This document shows, in pieces, positions 32,215 through 40,585 of a stretch of 64,000 bases of DNA. Source of the stretch: JBNGOQ01 sp050589645 (GTDB lineage: Bacteria; Bacteroidota; Bacteroidia; Flavobacteriales; Flavobacteriaceae); assembly GCF_050589645.1 (NCBI RefSeq), contig NZ_JBNGOQ010000002.1, positions 62,001 through 126,000 on the forward strand, written 5' to 3'. Each line of letters opens with the position of its first letter. Position 1 is the first letter of the stretch. The notes under the pieces are model-generated. The model was not told the DNA's origin. It made no database searches and worked only from the letters and a program-made list of their open reading frames with translations. The position numbers were made by a program, and so were the translations under genes.

Positions 32215-34122
32215 ATGAGCAAGATTATTGGAATAGATTTAGGAACTACGAACTCTTGTGTTTCCGTAATGGAAGGGAATGAACCGGTTGTAATCCCAAA
32301 TGCAGAGGGCAAAAGAACGACTCCTTCCGTGATCGCCTTTGTGGAAGGTGGAGAGATCAAGGTAGGAGACCCTGCAAAAAGACAGGCGGTTACCAATCCG
32401 CACAAGACCATATATTCCATCAAACGGTTTATGGGCAACAAGTTTTCCGAATCTAAAAAGGAAGCTGACAGAGTACCTTATAAAGTAGTCAAAGGAGACA
32501 ACAATACCCCAAGGGTAGATATTGACGGGCGTTTGTATACCCCACAGGAACTATCCGCGATGGTGCTTCAGAAAATGAAGAAGACTGCGGAAGACTACCT
32601 AGGGCAAAGTGTTAGTCGTGCCGTAATCACCGTACCTGCATATTTTAACGATGCACAGCGACAGGCGACCAAGGAAGCCGGGGAAATTGCCGGACTTACC
32701 GTAGAACGAATCATCAACGAACCTACCGCAGCCTCTCTGGCCTACGGTATGGACAAGAAGGATACCGATCAAAAAATCGTCGTTTTCGATTTTGGTGGAG
32801 GAACACATGACGTTTCCATTTTGGAACTGGGCGATGGTGTTTTTGAAGTATTGGCCACTGATGGGGACACCCATTTAGGGGGTGATGACGTAGATCAGAA
32901 AATTATTGATTGGTTGGCCGAGGAGTTCAAAAAAGACGAGAGCATTGACCTAAGGGACGATGCTATGGCCCTACAGCGTTTACGCGAAGCTGCCGAGAAA
33001 GCAAAGATCGAACTTTCTTCCTCTGCCCAGACCGAAATTAACCTGCCCTATGTAACGGCTACGGCTTCAGGGCCCAAGCACTTGGTTCGTACCCTTAGCA
33101 AGGCTAAATTTGAGCAGTTGATCGAGGATTTGGTGAAACGCACCATTGAACCTTGTAGTACAGCGCTCAAAGCGGCCGGACTATCCAAAAGCGATATCGA
33201 TGAGATTATCCTTGTAGGTGGATCCACACGTATTCCTGCAGTACAGGAGGCCGTGGAAAAATTCTTTGGCAAAAAACCATCAAAGGGCGTAAATCCGGAT
33301 GAGGTGGTAGCCGTTGGGGCTGCTATCCAAGGCGGGGTGCTCACTGGTGATGTGAAGGATGTGCTGTTGTTGGACGTAACACCACTGTCTTTGGGAATTG
33401 AAACCATGGGCAGCGTAATGACCAAATTGATCGATGCCAATACCACGATCCCAACAAAGAAATCACAGATATTCTCCACAGCGGCAGATAACCAGCCTTC
33501 GGTTGAAATCCATGTATTGCAGGGAGAACGACCTATGGCTGCGGATAACAAGACCATTGGACGTTTCCATTTGGACGGTATTCCACCCGCACCCAGGGGA
33601 ACGCCTCAAATTGAAGTGACCTTTGATATCGATGCCAATGGTATCATCAAAGTATCCGCTACGGACAAGGCGACCAATAAAACACAGGACATCAGGATCG
33701 AGGCTTCCTCCGGTTTGACCGAGGAGGAAATCCAAAAAATGAAGGCCGAGGCCGAGGCCAATGCCGAGTCCGATAAAAAGGCCAAGGAAACTGCAGATAA
33801 GTTGAACGAAGCGGATAGCATGATTTTCCAAACGGAAAAACAACTGAACGAGTTTGGCGATAAGCTTTCCGAAGATAAGAAGAAACCTATCGAGGAAGCC
33901 TTGGAGGAACTTAAGAAGGCCTATGAAAGCAAAGATCTAGGCGTTATTGAACCCGCTTTGGAAAAAATCAACGAGGCCTGGAAGGTAGCTTCCGAGGAAA
34001 TGTATAAAGCGCAGGCAGAAGCACAACAGGGCGGAGCCTCCGCAAATGGTGAAGAAGCCGCTTCCGATGGAGCCAAGGATGGGGACAATGTGGAAGATGT
34101 TGATTTTGAGGAAGTGAAATAA
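32215..34122 (+). CDS. dnaK: Molecular chaperone DnaK (Hsp70)
   Basis: The 635-aa Hsp70 chaperone. The nucleotide-binding domain has IIGIDLGTTNSCVSVMEG, VFDFGGGTHDVSIL and the VGGSTRIPAVQEAV motif. The DVTPLSLGIET linker leads to the substrate-binding domain. The C-terminal tail is low-complexity and ends in DDNVEDVDFEEVK, close to the usual EEVD/EEVK end. dnaJ and grpE are not adjacent. It stands alone with its own promoter and terminator. Its partner ClpB is at the left end of the window under the same promoter module. Confidence 0.99.
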   Translation: MSKIIGIDLGTTNSCVSVMEGNEPVVIPNAEGKRTTPSVIAFVEGGEIKVGDPAKRQAVTNPHKTIYSIKRFMGNKFSESKKEADRVPYKVVKGDNNTPRVDIDGRLYTPQELSAMVLQKMKKTAEDYLGQSVSRAVITVPAYFNDAQRQATKEAGEIAGLTVERIINEPTAASLAYGMDKKDTDQKIVVFDFGGGTHDVSILELGDGVFEVLATDGDTHLGGDDVDQKIIDWLAEEFKKDESIDLRDDAMALQRLREAAEKAKIELSSSAQTEINLPYVTATASGPKHLVRTLSKAKFEQLIEDLVKRTIEPCSTALKAAGLSKSDIDEIILVGGSTRIPAVQEAVEKFFGKKPSKGVNPDEVVAVGAAIQGGVLTGDVKDVLLLDVTPLSLGIETMGSVMTKLIDANTTIPTKKSQIFSTAADNQPSVEIHVLQGERPMAADNKTIGRFHLDGIPPAPRGTPQIEVTFDIDANGIIKVSATDKATNKTQDIRIEASSGLTEEEIQKMKAEAEANAESDKKAKETADKLNEADSMIFQTEKQLNEFGDKLSEDKKKPIEEALEELKKAYESKDLGVIEPALEKINEAWKVASEEMYKAQAEAQQGGASANGEEAASDGAKDGDNVEDVDFEEVK

Positions 34123-34155
34123 ACGATACAGATATTATAGTATCATAACATGAGG

Positions 34156-34183
34156 AAGGGGCGGTATTTTATCGTCCCTTTTT
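34156..34183 (+). terminator. dnaK terminator
   Basis: An 8-bp stem, AAGGGGCG and CGTCCCTT, with one G-T pair and a 9-nt loop, is followed by a T tract. Confidence 0.75.
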
Positions 34184-34239
34184 ATTTTTGGTACGTATTT
34201 TGTTTTTCCCTTGTGAGAATATAAAGTAATTTTGAATAT

Positions 34240-35187
34240 ATGATACAAAACTACCCTACGTACTTTTTTTTGGTTTTCATCGCATTTACGGTCGGTATAC
34301 CGCCTAACACTTTGGTTTCGCAAGAGCTTAAAGTATTTACCCTCAACGATTTTGATCTTAGGGGAAAGGTAAAATCGTGCCTTGTGATAACGGATTATGG
34401 CAAGGAAGAGTTTGATTTTGATGAGAACGGGTTTCTTACCAAGCTCGTTACCCGTTACAATGATTCGGACCATGATATTACCTACTATATCTATGACAAC
34501 GGTCATCTGATCGAAAAGCGCTTGGAGAATTATAGGGATGGTGTCTTCGAAAAAAGCACCTCCATTGCCAATTTTTATGAAATTGATACTACTGGGGGGA
34601 AGAAGGTCACCGAAAAGATATATTCCTATAACAAGGATTTTCTCGATCAGTACGAATATGAGTTTGATGCCGACGATCAACTAATTCGGGTAGGGCGTAG
34701 TAATAACGACGGCATAGATGAGACGCTCATCAGCTACACCACCTACAAAGGGGAGACCACCAAGACGTATTTTCTGAACGAGGTAATCCAAAAATCCATC
34801 CGTAGCTCCAACAAACCTATCAAAGGGGGCGGTACCCAACGCATTCTTTTGACGAAGGAATTTTTTGAAGGACTGCCCACCAAGGCGGTGGAACAGCGGT
34901 TTGATTCGGAGGACAAATTGATGCGGGAAGAACATTTTGAGTATGATACCAAGGAGAAGTCCTTTGTGCCAAAGTCCCTGGTCAATTATAGGTACGATCA
35001 ACGGGGAATGCTGTCCAAAGTGACGACCAAGACGGGGCCCATGGAAACCGTAAAGGAATATATCTATCAGTTTGACAATGAGGAAGGGGGCAATTGGATC
35101 AAGCAGATAATTACACCAGAAAACGCCTATACTACCAGACGTATAGCGTATTACCCACCCGAAGAGGCCGAAAAGAAGGAAGAATAG
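34240..35187 (+). CDS. Secreted protein with RHS/YD-like repeats, 315 aa
   Basis: A protein with an uncleaved or Sec-type N-terminal hydrophobic segment (YFFLVFIAFTVGIPPNTLV) and a series of short beta repeats of the type seen in YD/RHS proteins: EFDFDENGFLTKLVTRYND, YEYEFDADDQLIRVGRSN, EHFEYDTKEKSF and YRYDQRGMLSKVTT. There is no toxin tail. The family of small periplasmic RHS-like proteins is common in Bacteroidetes, with unknown function. A TAATTTTG box ends 5 nt before the ATG, so the transcript may be nearly leaderless, or the start may be further on. It ends 7 nt from the convergent VOC gene. Confidence 0.72.
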   Translation: MIQNYPTYFFLVFIAFTVGIPPNTLVSQELKVFTLNDFDLRGKVKSCLVITDYGKEEFDFDENGFLTKLVTRYNDSDHDITYYIYDNGHLIEKRLENYRDGVFEKSTSIANFYEIDTTGGKKVTEKIYSYNKDFLDQYEYEFDADDQLIRVGRSNNDGIDETLISYTTYKGETTKTYFLNEVIQKSIRSSNKPIKGGGTQRILLTKEFFEGLPTKAVEQRFDSEDKLMREEHFEYDTKEKSFVPKSLVNYRYDQRGMLSKVTTKTGPMETVKEYIYQFDNEEGGNWIKQIITPENAYTTRRIAYYPPEEAEKKEE

Positions 35188-35194
35188 ATCTTTC

Positions 35195-35587
35195 CTAGGT
35201 CTTGAGTTCCAAAAGATCCCAGAGGTTTCCGTAAAGATCCTCAAACACGACCACGGTACCGTACACCTCTTCCCTGGGCTTTTCTTTAAAAAGCACGCCC
35301 TTTTCCCGCATTTTGGTGTAATCGCGCCAAAAGTCGTCGGTATGTAAAAAAAGAAATACGCGGCCCCCGGTCTGATTGCCCACAGCGGCTTTTTGTTCGG
35401 TATTGGCCGCTTTCGCCAGAAGCAAACTACATCCTTTGGAATGGGGCGGCGCCACTATTACCCAACGTTTGAATGCATCCAGCACCGTATCCTGCACCAG
35501 GGTAAACCCCAATTTTTCCGTGTAAAATTGGATGGCCTCGTCGTAGTCCCGTACCACCAAACTCATCAGTGCTATTTGTTGTCCCAT
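35195..35587 (-). CDS. VOC (glyoxalase/bleomycin resistance) family protein
   Basis: A 130-aa protein made of the two beta-alpha-beta-beta-beta units of the vicinal oxygen chelate fold: ALMSLVVRDYDEAIQFYTEK, GFTLVQDTVLD, and the second half GGRVFLFLHTDDFWRDYTKM ending VVFEDLYGNLWDLLEL with a metal-type Glu/Asp end. Substrate unknown. It is the last of the six-gene tetR operon. Confidence 0.88.
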   Translation of the reverse strand: MGQQIALMSLVVRDYDEAIQFYTEKLGFTLVQDTVLDAFKRWVIVAPPHSKGCSLLLAKAANTEQKAAVGNQTGGRVFLFLHTDDFWRDYTKMREKGVLFKEKPREEVYGTVVVFEDLYGNLWDLLELKT

Positions 35588-35599
35588 ACTGGTTTAAAA

Positions 35600-36166
35600 C
35601 TAAAAAAACGTAATTCGGGCTTTGTCCCATTCCTCTTTTAAGATGCCATAACAACACGTGTTGCGTTTAAAACCGTCTAGCAAATAAACATTTTTCCGAA
35701 AGATTCCTTCCAGTACCCCGCCCAATTTTTCAACGGCCTTTCTGGAGCGAAGGTTTCGTTCATCGACCCTAAATTCCACCTTTTCAAAACCCATTTCATC
35801 AAAGGCGTGGTTCAGCATCAAAAATTTCATCTGTGCATTGAGTCCGCTTCCCTGAAACTCACGTCCGATCCAGGTGGCTCCTATTTCCAGGACCTTATTG
35901 TGCCAATCGATGTTCATGTAGCGCGTGCATCCTGCGTGCCGTCCCTTTCCCTTGTCGTATATGATAAAGGGAATGCTGGTTTTCATTTCACGCTGTTCCA
36001 AGGCCACGGTGACGTAGTTTTTTAAGGCTTCGGGGGTCTCAATGTCGGAGGGTGAGTACTGTACCAATTTTGGTTGTGAGGCAATGGGGTACAACTCGTG
36101 AAAGTTGTCCAGTTCCAATGGGGAGAGCCGTACAGCTTCGTTTTCAAGGGTAATGAACTCGGGCAT
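35600..36166 (-). CDS. GNAT family N-acetyltransferase (RimJ/RimL type)
   Basis: A 188-aa acetyltransferase with the acetyl-CoA region REFQGSGLNAQMKFLMLNHAF (modified motif A) and the RimJ/L hallmark VEFRVDERNLRSRKAVEKLG. It could acetylate a protein N-terminus or a small amine. Its ATG overlaps the stop of the upstream esterase gene in TAATG. Confidence 0.88.
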   Translation of the reverse strand: MPEFITLENEAVRLSPLELDNFHELYPIASQPKLVQYSPSDIETPEALKNYVTVALEQREMKTSIPFIIYDKGKGRHAGCTRYMNIDWHNKVLEIGATWIGREFQGSGLNAQMKFLMLNHAFDEMGFEKVEFRVDERNLRSRKAVEKLGGVLEGIFRKNVYLLDGFKRNTCCYGILKEEWDKARITFF

Positions 36167-36810
36167 TACATCAAGGTGTTAATAATGGTCTTTTTAATTT
36201 CGTGCTTGCCCTCAAAAATAAGGTGTTTTGCCCTTCCCTGAAATAGCCGCTCTATTTTTTTTGATTCCGATTTCCTTCGTTCCTCCGTCAGGTATTGATC
36301 CTTATCACCTACGATTATGCGAATATCGGTTCCGTGCTCCTTTAGGTAGTCAAAATCCTTTCCTTCAAGTTCCTCAGGAATCCCTCCGGAATGCAACAGC
36401 AAATGGTCGCAGGGCAACTTGCGCCTAGCTGCCCACCTAGTAGCTATGGATACCCCTTGGGAGTAGCCAAAAAGAATAAGCTTGCAATGCGGCGGCGGTG
36501 CTTCGGCCGTATAGACCTGGTCCAGGTAATGGATCACATTTTCGATTTCCCCAGGCGTTCGCTCCCGGGTAAGCCAGCTTGCACCTACATGGGTATACGC
36601 CCCGTTGAGGTAGTATTTGGAGGGGGCCTGCGGGGCCACAATAAAGTTTTCATTTGGGGGCAGTTCATCAAAATACTTAAGGAAATACCGACTAAGGTAC
36701 CCGATACCGTGTAACACAAACCAGACGTTTTTGGTCTGTGGTGTAAGTTGGTTGAGGGTACTGTACGAGTTGGTGGTAGTGTAGGAAATCTGCTTTTCGA
36801 CGGAATTCAT
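36166..36810 (-). CDS. Serine esterase of the phospholipase/carboxylesterase family
   Basis: A 214-aa alpha/beta hydrolase of the YpfH/carboxylesterase type. The oxyanion loop is FVLHGIGYLS and the nucleophile elbow GYSQG, in LILFGYSQGVSIATRWA. The Asp lies in IIVGDKDQYL and the His in EGKHEIKK. No signal peptide, so cytoplasmic. It probably cleaves small esters; substrate unknown. It is in the tetR operon between the transglutaminase-like and GNAT genes. Confidence 0.85.
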   Translation of the reverse strand: MNSVEKQISYTTTNSYSTLNQLTPQTKNVWFVLHGIGYLSRYFLKYFDELPPNENFIVAPQAPSKYYLNGAYTHVGASWLTRERTPGEIENVIHYLDQVYTAEAPPPHCKLILFGYSQGVSIATRWAARRKLPCDHLLLHSGGIPEELEGKDFDYLKEHGTDIRIIVGDKDQYLTEERRKSESKKIERLFQGRAKHLIFEGKHEIKKTIINTLM

Positions 36811-36825
36811 GGAAGCTTGGTTTGT

Positions 36826-37464
36826 TTAGGCCAAATTAAGAATAAGGTCTTCGGGAAACTTAATATGCGGGTAACTTTCCTTGAAACTGGCCAGCATTTT
36901 TGCATAAGGCAAGTCGTTGAAACTGCCATGGTCCTGTAGGTATTCCATAAAGGTACTGCCGTCGGCACTGTATTGCTGAAAAACAGCATCGTTGGTACCG
37001 TCGAACTCCAGGACGGGCACGCCCAATTTTTCGCAAAGACTTTTGTTGAACGCAGGTGTGAGTTTGATCCAAGCACCCTCAAGAAACACTTCGGTACACC
37101 CGTGAAAGACCAGTACATCAGTTTTTAAGATCTGTACAATGCGGTCTACCGCAATGTGGTTCTTGACATCCCCAAAATTCAACCGGGCCGGAATGGACAG
37201 GGCCCGTAGCAGGGCACAGAGCAATACTGCCTTTTCCACACAGTAGGCCGAACTTCTCCCCAAGATATTACTGGCCACCAGCGTTTGCGGTCTAAGGTCC
37301 AAATGGTAAGGGTCATAGAGATAATTGTCCCTCACTGCGTTGAACAGGGCAATCGTTTTTTCCTTTTCCGTGTTGCAGCCTTCCGTGACCGATTGGGCAA
37401 AGGCATGGATTTCTGGATGTTCACTATTGAGAAAATAAGTGGGTCTCAGTTGTTCGGTTTTCAT
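36826..37464 (-). CDS. Transglutaminase-like (papain fold) protein
   Basis: A 212-aa protein of the bacterial transglutaminase-like family. The Cys box is GRSSAYCVEKAVLLCALLRALSIPARL, the His position is VFHGCTEVFLEGAWIKLTP and the Asp region is LEFDGTND. The start at 37464 is preferred because its ATGA overlaps the stop of the upstream hydrolase gene. Such proteins are usually peptidases or amidases. The substrate is unknown. Confidence 0.82.
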   Translation of the reverse strand: MKTEQLRPTYFLNSEHPEIHAFAQSVTEGCNTEKEKTIALFNAVRDNYLYDPYHLDLRPQTLVASNILGRSSAYCVEKAVLLCALLRALSIPARLNFGDVKNHIAVDRIVQILKTDVLVFHGCTEVFLEGAWIKLTPAFNKSLCEKLGVPVLEFDGTNDAVFQQYSADGSTFMEYLQDHGSFNDLPYAKMLASFKESYPHIKFPEDLILNLA

Positions 37465-38351
37465 ATGGCGTTCTTTTCTATCCCAAACCAATCGGTTACG
37501 ATGGGCCAAAGGTGTTCCTCGTGCTTTTTTCTAAAAAAATCGTTGTGTCCTATCTGCTTTAAACCGTACTCCCTGGGTACAATATGCATTCTTTGCAGTG
37601 CTGCATTGATAAACACCTTTTGTCCCAAGACATCCACGGATTTCCTAGGTGCAAAATTATCATCATCAATACTTATGGCCAATATGGGTTGTGTTATTTT
37701 TTCGTAATGGTTCTCCCCGTTGTGGTCTGCCAGTGCCAGCAAGGATTCCCTATTGAGCAACACAATAGCCCAATCCAGGGCAATACGACTGGGCAAAGGT
37801 TCTCCCAGCCCGATCCAACGGGAAGGAAAATACCCCATGATCGAGGTGAGCACCGGAGCCATGAAACGAAACCCAAAATTGATCAACAATTGCATCCGAA
37901 AGGGAAAATATTTGTAGTATCCATATTGGGAGCCAACCATCAAAAACTTTTCGTAATGCCTGTATGCGGTGGCCATGCCCAGGCTATTGCCACCAAAACT
38001 ATGGCCTACCAAAAGCAAGCGGTCATCGGGATGCTGCTTTTTTACATACTCGGTAAGGGCGGTAAAGTCCTTTGTGGTCCAATCGTGATACGAAGCCTTC
38101 ATGCCCCGGAGGTTGGGGGGCCTAGAAAGGGCAATGCCCCTATAGTCGAACGTATAGGCAACGCCCCCCTGTTGCGCCAGCCATTTGGCAAAATTAAAGA
38201 AGAAACGTTGGGGCAGTCCTACGCCACCGGCAACTACAAAAACCAACCCCTTGGGATCGGTGGTGTCAAAACGATGCGCCGTGATTACGTAATCGTCGCT
38301 GGTACGAATGCTAATTTCCGTCATATTATCCAGGCTTTCATTAGGGGGCAT
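37461..38351 (-). CDS. Alpha/beta hydrolase
   Basis: A 296-aa hydrolase with oxyanion segment VVAGGVGLPQRFF, the nucleophile elbow in LLLVGHSFGGNSLG, a lid-like insertion in the middle (FGFRFMAPVLTSIMGYFPSR), the acid in ISIDDDNFAPR and His in QIGHNDFF. It has no signal peptide. An internal ATG at codon 10 (MTEISIR) is an alternative start. It follows the tetR gene by three bases, so it is the best candidate for the function that regulator controls. Confidence 0.83.
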   Translation of the reverse strand: MPPNESLDNMTEISIRTSDDYVITAHRFDTTDPKGLVFVVAGGVGLPQRFFFNFAKWLAQQGGVAYTFDYRGIALSRPPNLRGMKASYHDWTTKDFTALTEYVKKQHPDDRLLLVGHSFGGNSLGMATAYRHYEKFLMVGSQYGYYKYFPFRMQLLINFGFRFMAPVLTSIMGYFPSRWIGLGEPLPSRIALDWAIVLLNRESLLALADHNGENHYEKITQPILAISIDDDNFAPRKSVDVLGQKVFINAALQRMHIVPREYGLKQIGHNDFFRKKHEEHLWPIVTDWFGIEKNAI

Positions 38352-38354
38352 AAA

Positions 38355-38915
38355 CTAAACAAGGATAAGGTTATACATTCTCTTGATCGCATTTTGCAGG
38401 TACTTTTGGTCATTATAGACGCGCATCAATAAGATGCCGCCTTCAATATCCTGTACGATCTGTTCTGCGATTTCCTGGGCATTCTTTGGCCCGTATTCTT
38501 CCATTAGCAACTGCTTTATGCCGGCAATGAAGTTTTCGAAAAACAACTTGATCTCGTCAAAATACAGTGGGTTGGCATGGGCAGACTCCAAGGCGGCGTT
38601 GGCCATAACGCAGCCGCCGTCGTTTTTTAGGAAGAGCTTAAAAATAAGTCCGTCTACCTTGCTCAGTTTTTCCTTGGTGGACAGTGCTTCGTTGTCCAAG
38701 ATCTTGTTCAGATTGTAGTTCATATAACTGTTCACGGTGGCCAATACATCTTTGATCAGGCGTTCCTTGCTCTCAAAGTAGTAGTAGAAGTGGGATTTTT
38801 GAATCCCGCAATCGTTCGCCAAATCACTCATACTACTGTTAGCAATTCCTTTTTTTCGGACGGTATTGATCACTTTTTGAAGGACCTCCTCCTTGGATGT
38901 TTTTATTCGTGGCAT
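38355..38915 (-). CDS. TetR family transcription regulator
   Basis: A 186-aa regulator with a typical N-terminal TetR helix-turn-helix (about 10-55: VINTVRKKGIANSSMSDLAN, then CGIQKSHFYYYFESKERLI). The C-terminal half is a helical ligand-binding domain with two cysteines upstream and around GGCVMANAA. A palindrome overlaps its start codon, so it probably represses its own operon. It might also control divergent menI. Confidence 0.92.
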   Translation of the reverse strand: MPRIKTSKEEVLQKVINTVRKKGIANSSMSDLANDCGIQKSHFYYYFESKERLIKDVLATVNSYMNYNLNKILDNEALSTKEKLSKVDGLIFKLFLKNDGGCVMANAALESAHANPLYFDEIKLFFENFIAGIKQLLMEEYGPKNAQEIAEQIVQDIEGGILLMRVYNDQKYLQNAIKRMYNLILV

Positions 38916-38936
38916 TTTATTGAACGTTCGTTAAAA
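38915..38936. promoter_or_regulatory. TetR operator-like palindrome
   Basis: The centre GAACGTTC (38922-38929) is a perfect 8-bp palindrome, extended by TTTTA on the left and TAAAA on the right with one imperfect position on either side. It is 22 bp in all. The first base is the last base of the tetR start codon on the minus strand. It lies between tetR and divergent menI, a usual location for a TetR autoregulatory site. Confidence 0.6.
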
Positions 38937-38998
38937 TAAAATCAAATATAATAGATCTTTTTGAAGATCGATTCCTTAATTTTACAAAAAATGATTTC

Positions 38999-39421
38999 AT
39001 GAACGATTACAAAGAAAAAATCCTTAAGGTGTGCAACGATATTCGCAAGGATACTTTAATGGAAACGTTGGATATTGAATATGTAGACGTTGGGGAGAAT
39101 TTTCTAACGGCCAAAATGCCCGTAACTTCCAAGGTATATCAACCCGATGGCGTATTGCACGGGGGTGCTACGGTAGCCTTGGCCGAAAGTGTGGGCAGTA
39201 CGGCGTCCTATATTTTTATGGATGCCCAAAAACTTTTCGTACGCGGTATAGAAATTTCGGCCAACCATATTAAGGGTGTACGTGAGGGCGATGTCTTTGC
39301 CAAGGCCACGATACTTCATAAAGGGCGTACCACACAACTGTGGGAAATCAAAATAACAGACGCAGAAGGGAATCTCGTTTCCTTGTGCAAGCTCACGACC
39401 ATAGCCTTACCCAAAAAGTAG
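38999..39421 (+). CDS. menI: Hotdog thioesterase, probable DHNA-CoA thioesterase
   Basis: A 140-aa PaaI-type hot-dog thioesterase. The catalytic loop is VLHGGATVALAESVGS. Because it precedes menF by one base and menD follows, the likely job is hydrolysis of 1,4-dihydroxy-2-naphthoyl-CoA to DHNA for menaquinone synthesis. The fold is clear from sequence; the substrate is inferred from context only. It is the first gene on the plus strand after the tetR intergenic region. Confidence 0.82.
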   Translation: MNDYKEKILKVCNDIRKDTLMETLDIEYVDVGENFLTAKMPVTSKVYQPDGVLHGGATVALAESVGSTASYIFMDAQKLFVRGIEISANHIKGVREGDVFAKATILHKGRTTQLWEIKITDAEGNLVSLCKLTTIALPKK

Positions 39422-39422
39422 G

Positions 39423-40538
39423 ATGTTTTCACAATTCCTTGTCAAAATAGGAGATCACCTGGCCAAGGGCCTGCCACTGACGGCCTATAGGAAACCGGGG
39501 GAGGATCGGGTGACTGCAATTTTACAGGAAACGGACACGCTTCTTTACACAGAGGATTTCACGGAGACGGGTTTTGTTTTTGCCCCTTTCGATTCCGAAC
39601 GCCCCACCATCTTGATCGTACCCGATGAGGTGCATTGGGCCAACTTTGACGTACAACGGGATACCGGGCAAACGGATCCGTCCGTCAGCGGTCCCACGGC
39701 AGGTGAAAAACAGCATTTGGACCTTATAAGGCGGGGAATAGCTGAAATTGATCGGGAAGTCATGGAAAAGGTAGTACTGTCCAGAAAAGTGGAGGTCCCT
39801 AGCGATAAAAGCCCTATGGCCCTGTTCGCAGACCTATTGCAACTACATCCCGAAGCCTTCTGTTACCTTTGGTATCATCCCAAAGTGGGTACCTGGCTGG
39901 GCGCGAGTCCCGAGGTACTGTTGCATGTAAGGCACAAACATTTACAAACCATGTCCTTGGCGGGAACCCTTCCTGTTGTACCTCGTAAAGATCCCGTTTG
40001 GGGGGCTAAGGAACGCGAGGAGCAGGCCATGGTTACCCGCTATATTTCCCATACCTTAAAGGACCATTTGTCAGCACTTAAGCTCTCGGAAACCGAGTCG
40101 GTCCGGGCGGGCAGCGTGTGGCATTTGAGGACAGGTATTTCGGGCAGCTTGGGAGCGGGTGGATTGGCAGCCGTGCTTAAGGCATTGCATCCCACACCGG
40201 CAGTCTGCGGCCTTCCCAAAAAGGAGGCAAAAGCTTTTATTTTAAAGCACGAGCCCTATGACCGGACCTACTATACCGGTTTTTTGGGCGAGTTGAACTT
40301 TGGCGGCAACCGGTATCGGAAAGCGAGGCGCCGTAATGTAGAAGAACGGGCCTACAGCATGGCCAAGGAAAGCACCACACTTTTTGTGAACCTTAGATGC
40401 ATGCAATTACTACCTAACAAAGCGGAAATTTATGTTGGTGGGGGCATAACAAAGGACTCGGTACCTGTGAAGGAATGGCAGGAAACCCTAGCCAAGAGTA
40501 CCACCATGTTACGTGTACTCCAAAACCCGAATAATTAG
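39423..40538 (+). CDS. menF: Isochorismate synthase
   Basis: A 371-aa chorismate-binding enzyme that converts chorismate to isochorismate, the first menaquinone step. Signature segments are MEKVVLSRKVEVP, WLGASPEVLLHV, the FYLAGT-type MSLAGTLPV, HLRTGISGSL, LHPTPAVCGLPKKEA and YTGFLGELNFGG. The glutamine amidotransferase-interacting features of anthranilate synthase are absent. It starts one base after the menI stop. Confidence 0.95.
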   Translation: MFSQFLVKIGDHLAKGLPLTAYRKPGEDRVTAILQETDTLLYTEDFTETGFVFAPFDSERPTILIVPDEVHWANFDVQRDTGQTDPSVSGPTAGEKQHLDLIRRGIAEIDREVMEKVVLSRKVEVPSDKSPMALFADLLQLHPEAFCYLWYHPKVGTWLGASPEVLLHVRHKHLQTMSLAGTLPVVPRKDPVWGAKEREEQAMVTRYISHTLKDHLSALKLSETESVRAGSVWHLRTGISGSLGAGGLAAVLKALHPTPAVCGLPKKEAKAFILKHEPYDRTYYTGFLGELNFGGNRYRKARRRNVEERAYSMAKESTTLFVNLRCMQLLPNKAEIYVGGGITKDSVPVKEWQETLAKSTTMLRVLQNPNN

Positions 40539-40547
40539 TCCCCAGAA

Positions 40548-40579
40548 TTGGGTTAAGAAGTACCTGCGTCGTATTTTTG
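40548..40579 (+). promoter_or_regulatory. menD promoter with nearly no leader
   Basis: TTG (40548-40550), a 21-nt spacer and TATTTTTG (40572-40579) form a complete promoter. From the SRP RNA calibration, transcription should start at about 40585, one base before the menD ATG (40586). Confidence 0.6.
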
Positions 40580-40585
40580 CCGGCA

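Noticed and set aside
36166..38351. One of the alpha/beta hydrolases as MenH for the neighbouring menaquinone cluster
   Set aside because: Neither has the MenH length and motif pattern, and both belong to the tetR operon on the opposite strand.
37584..38432. A 282-codon plus-strand open frame opposite the alpha/beta hydrolase and tetR genes
   Set aside because: The opposite strand encodes proteins with clear catalytic and HTH motifs; this frame shows none.
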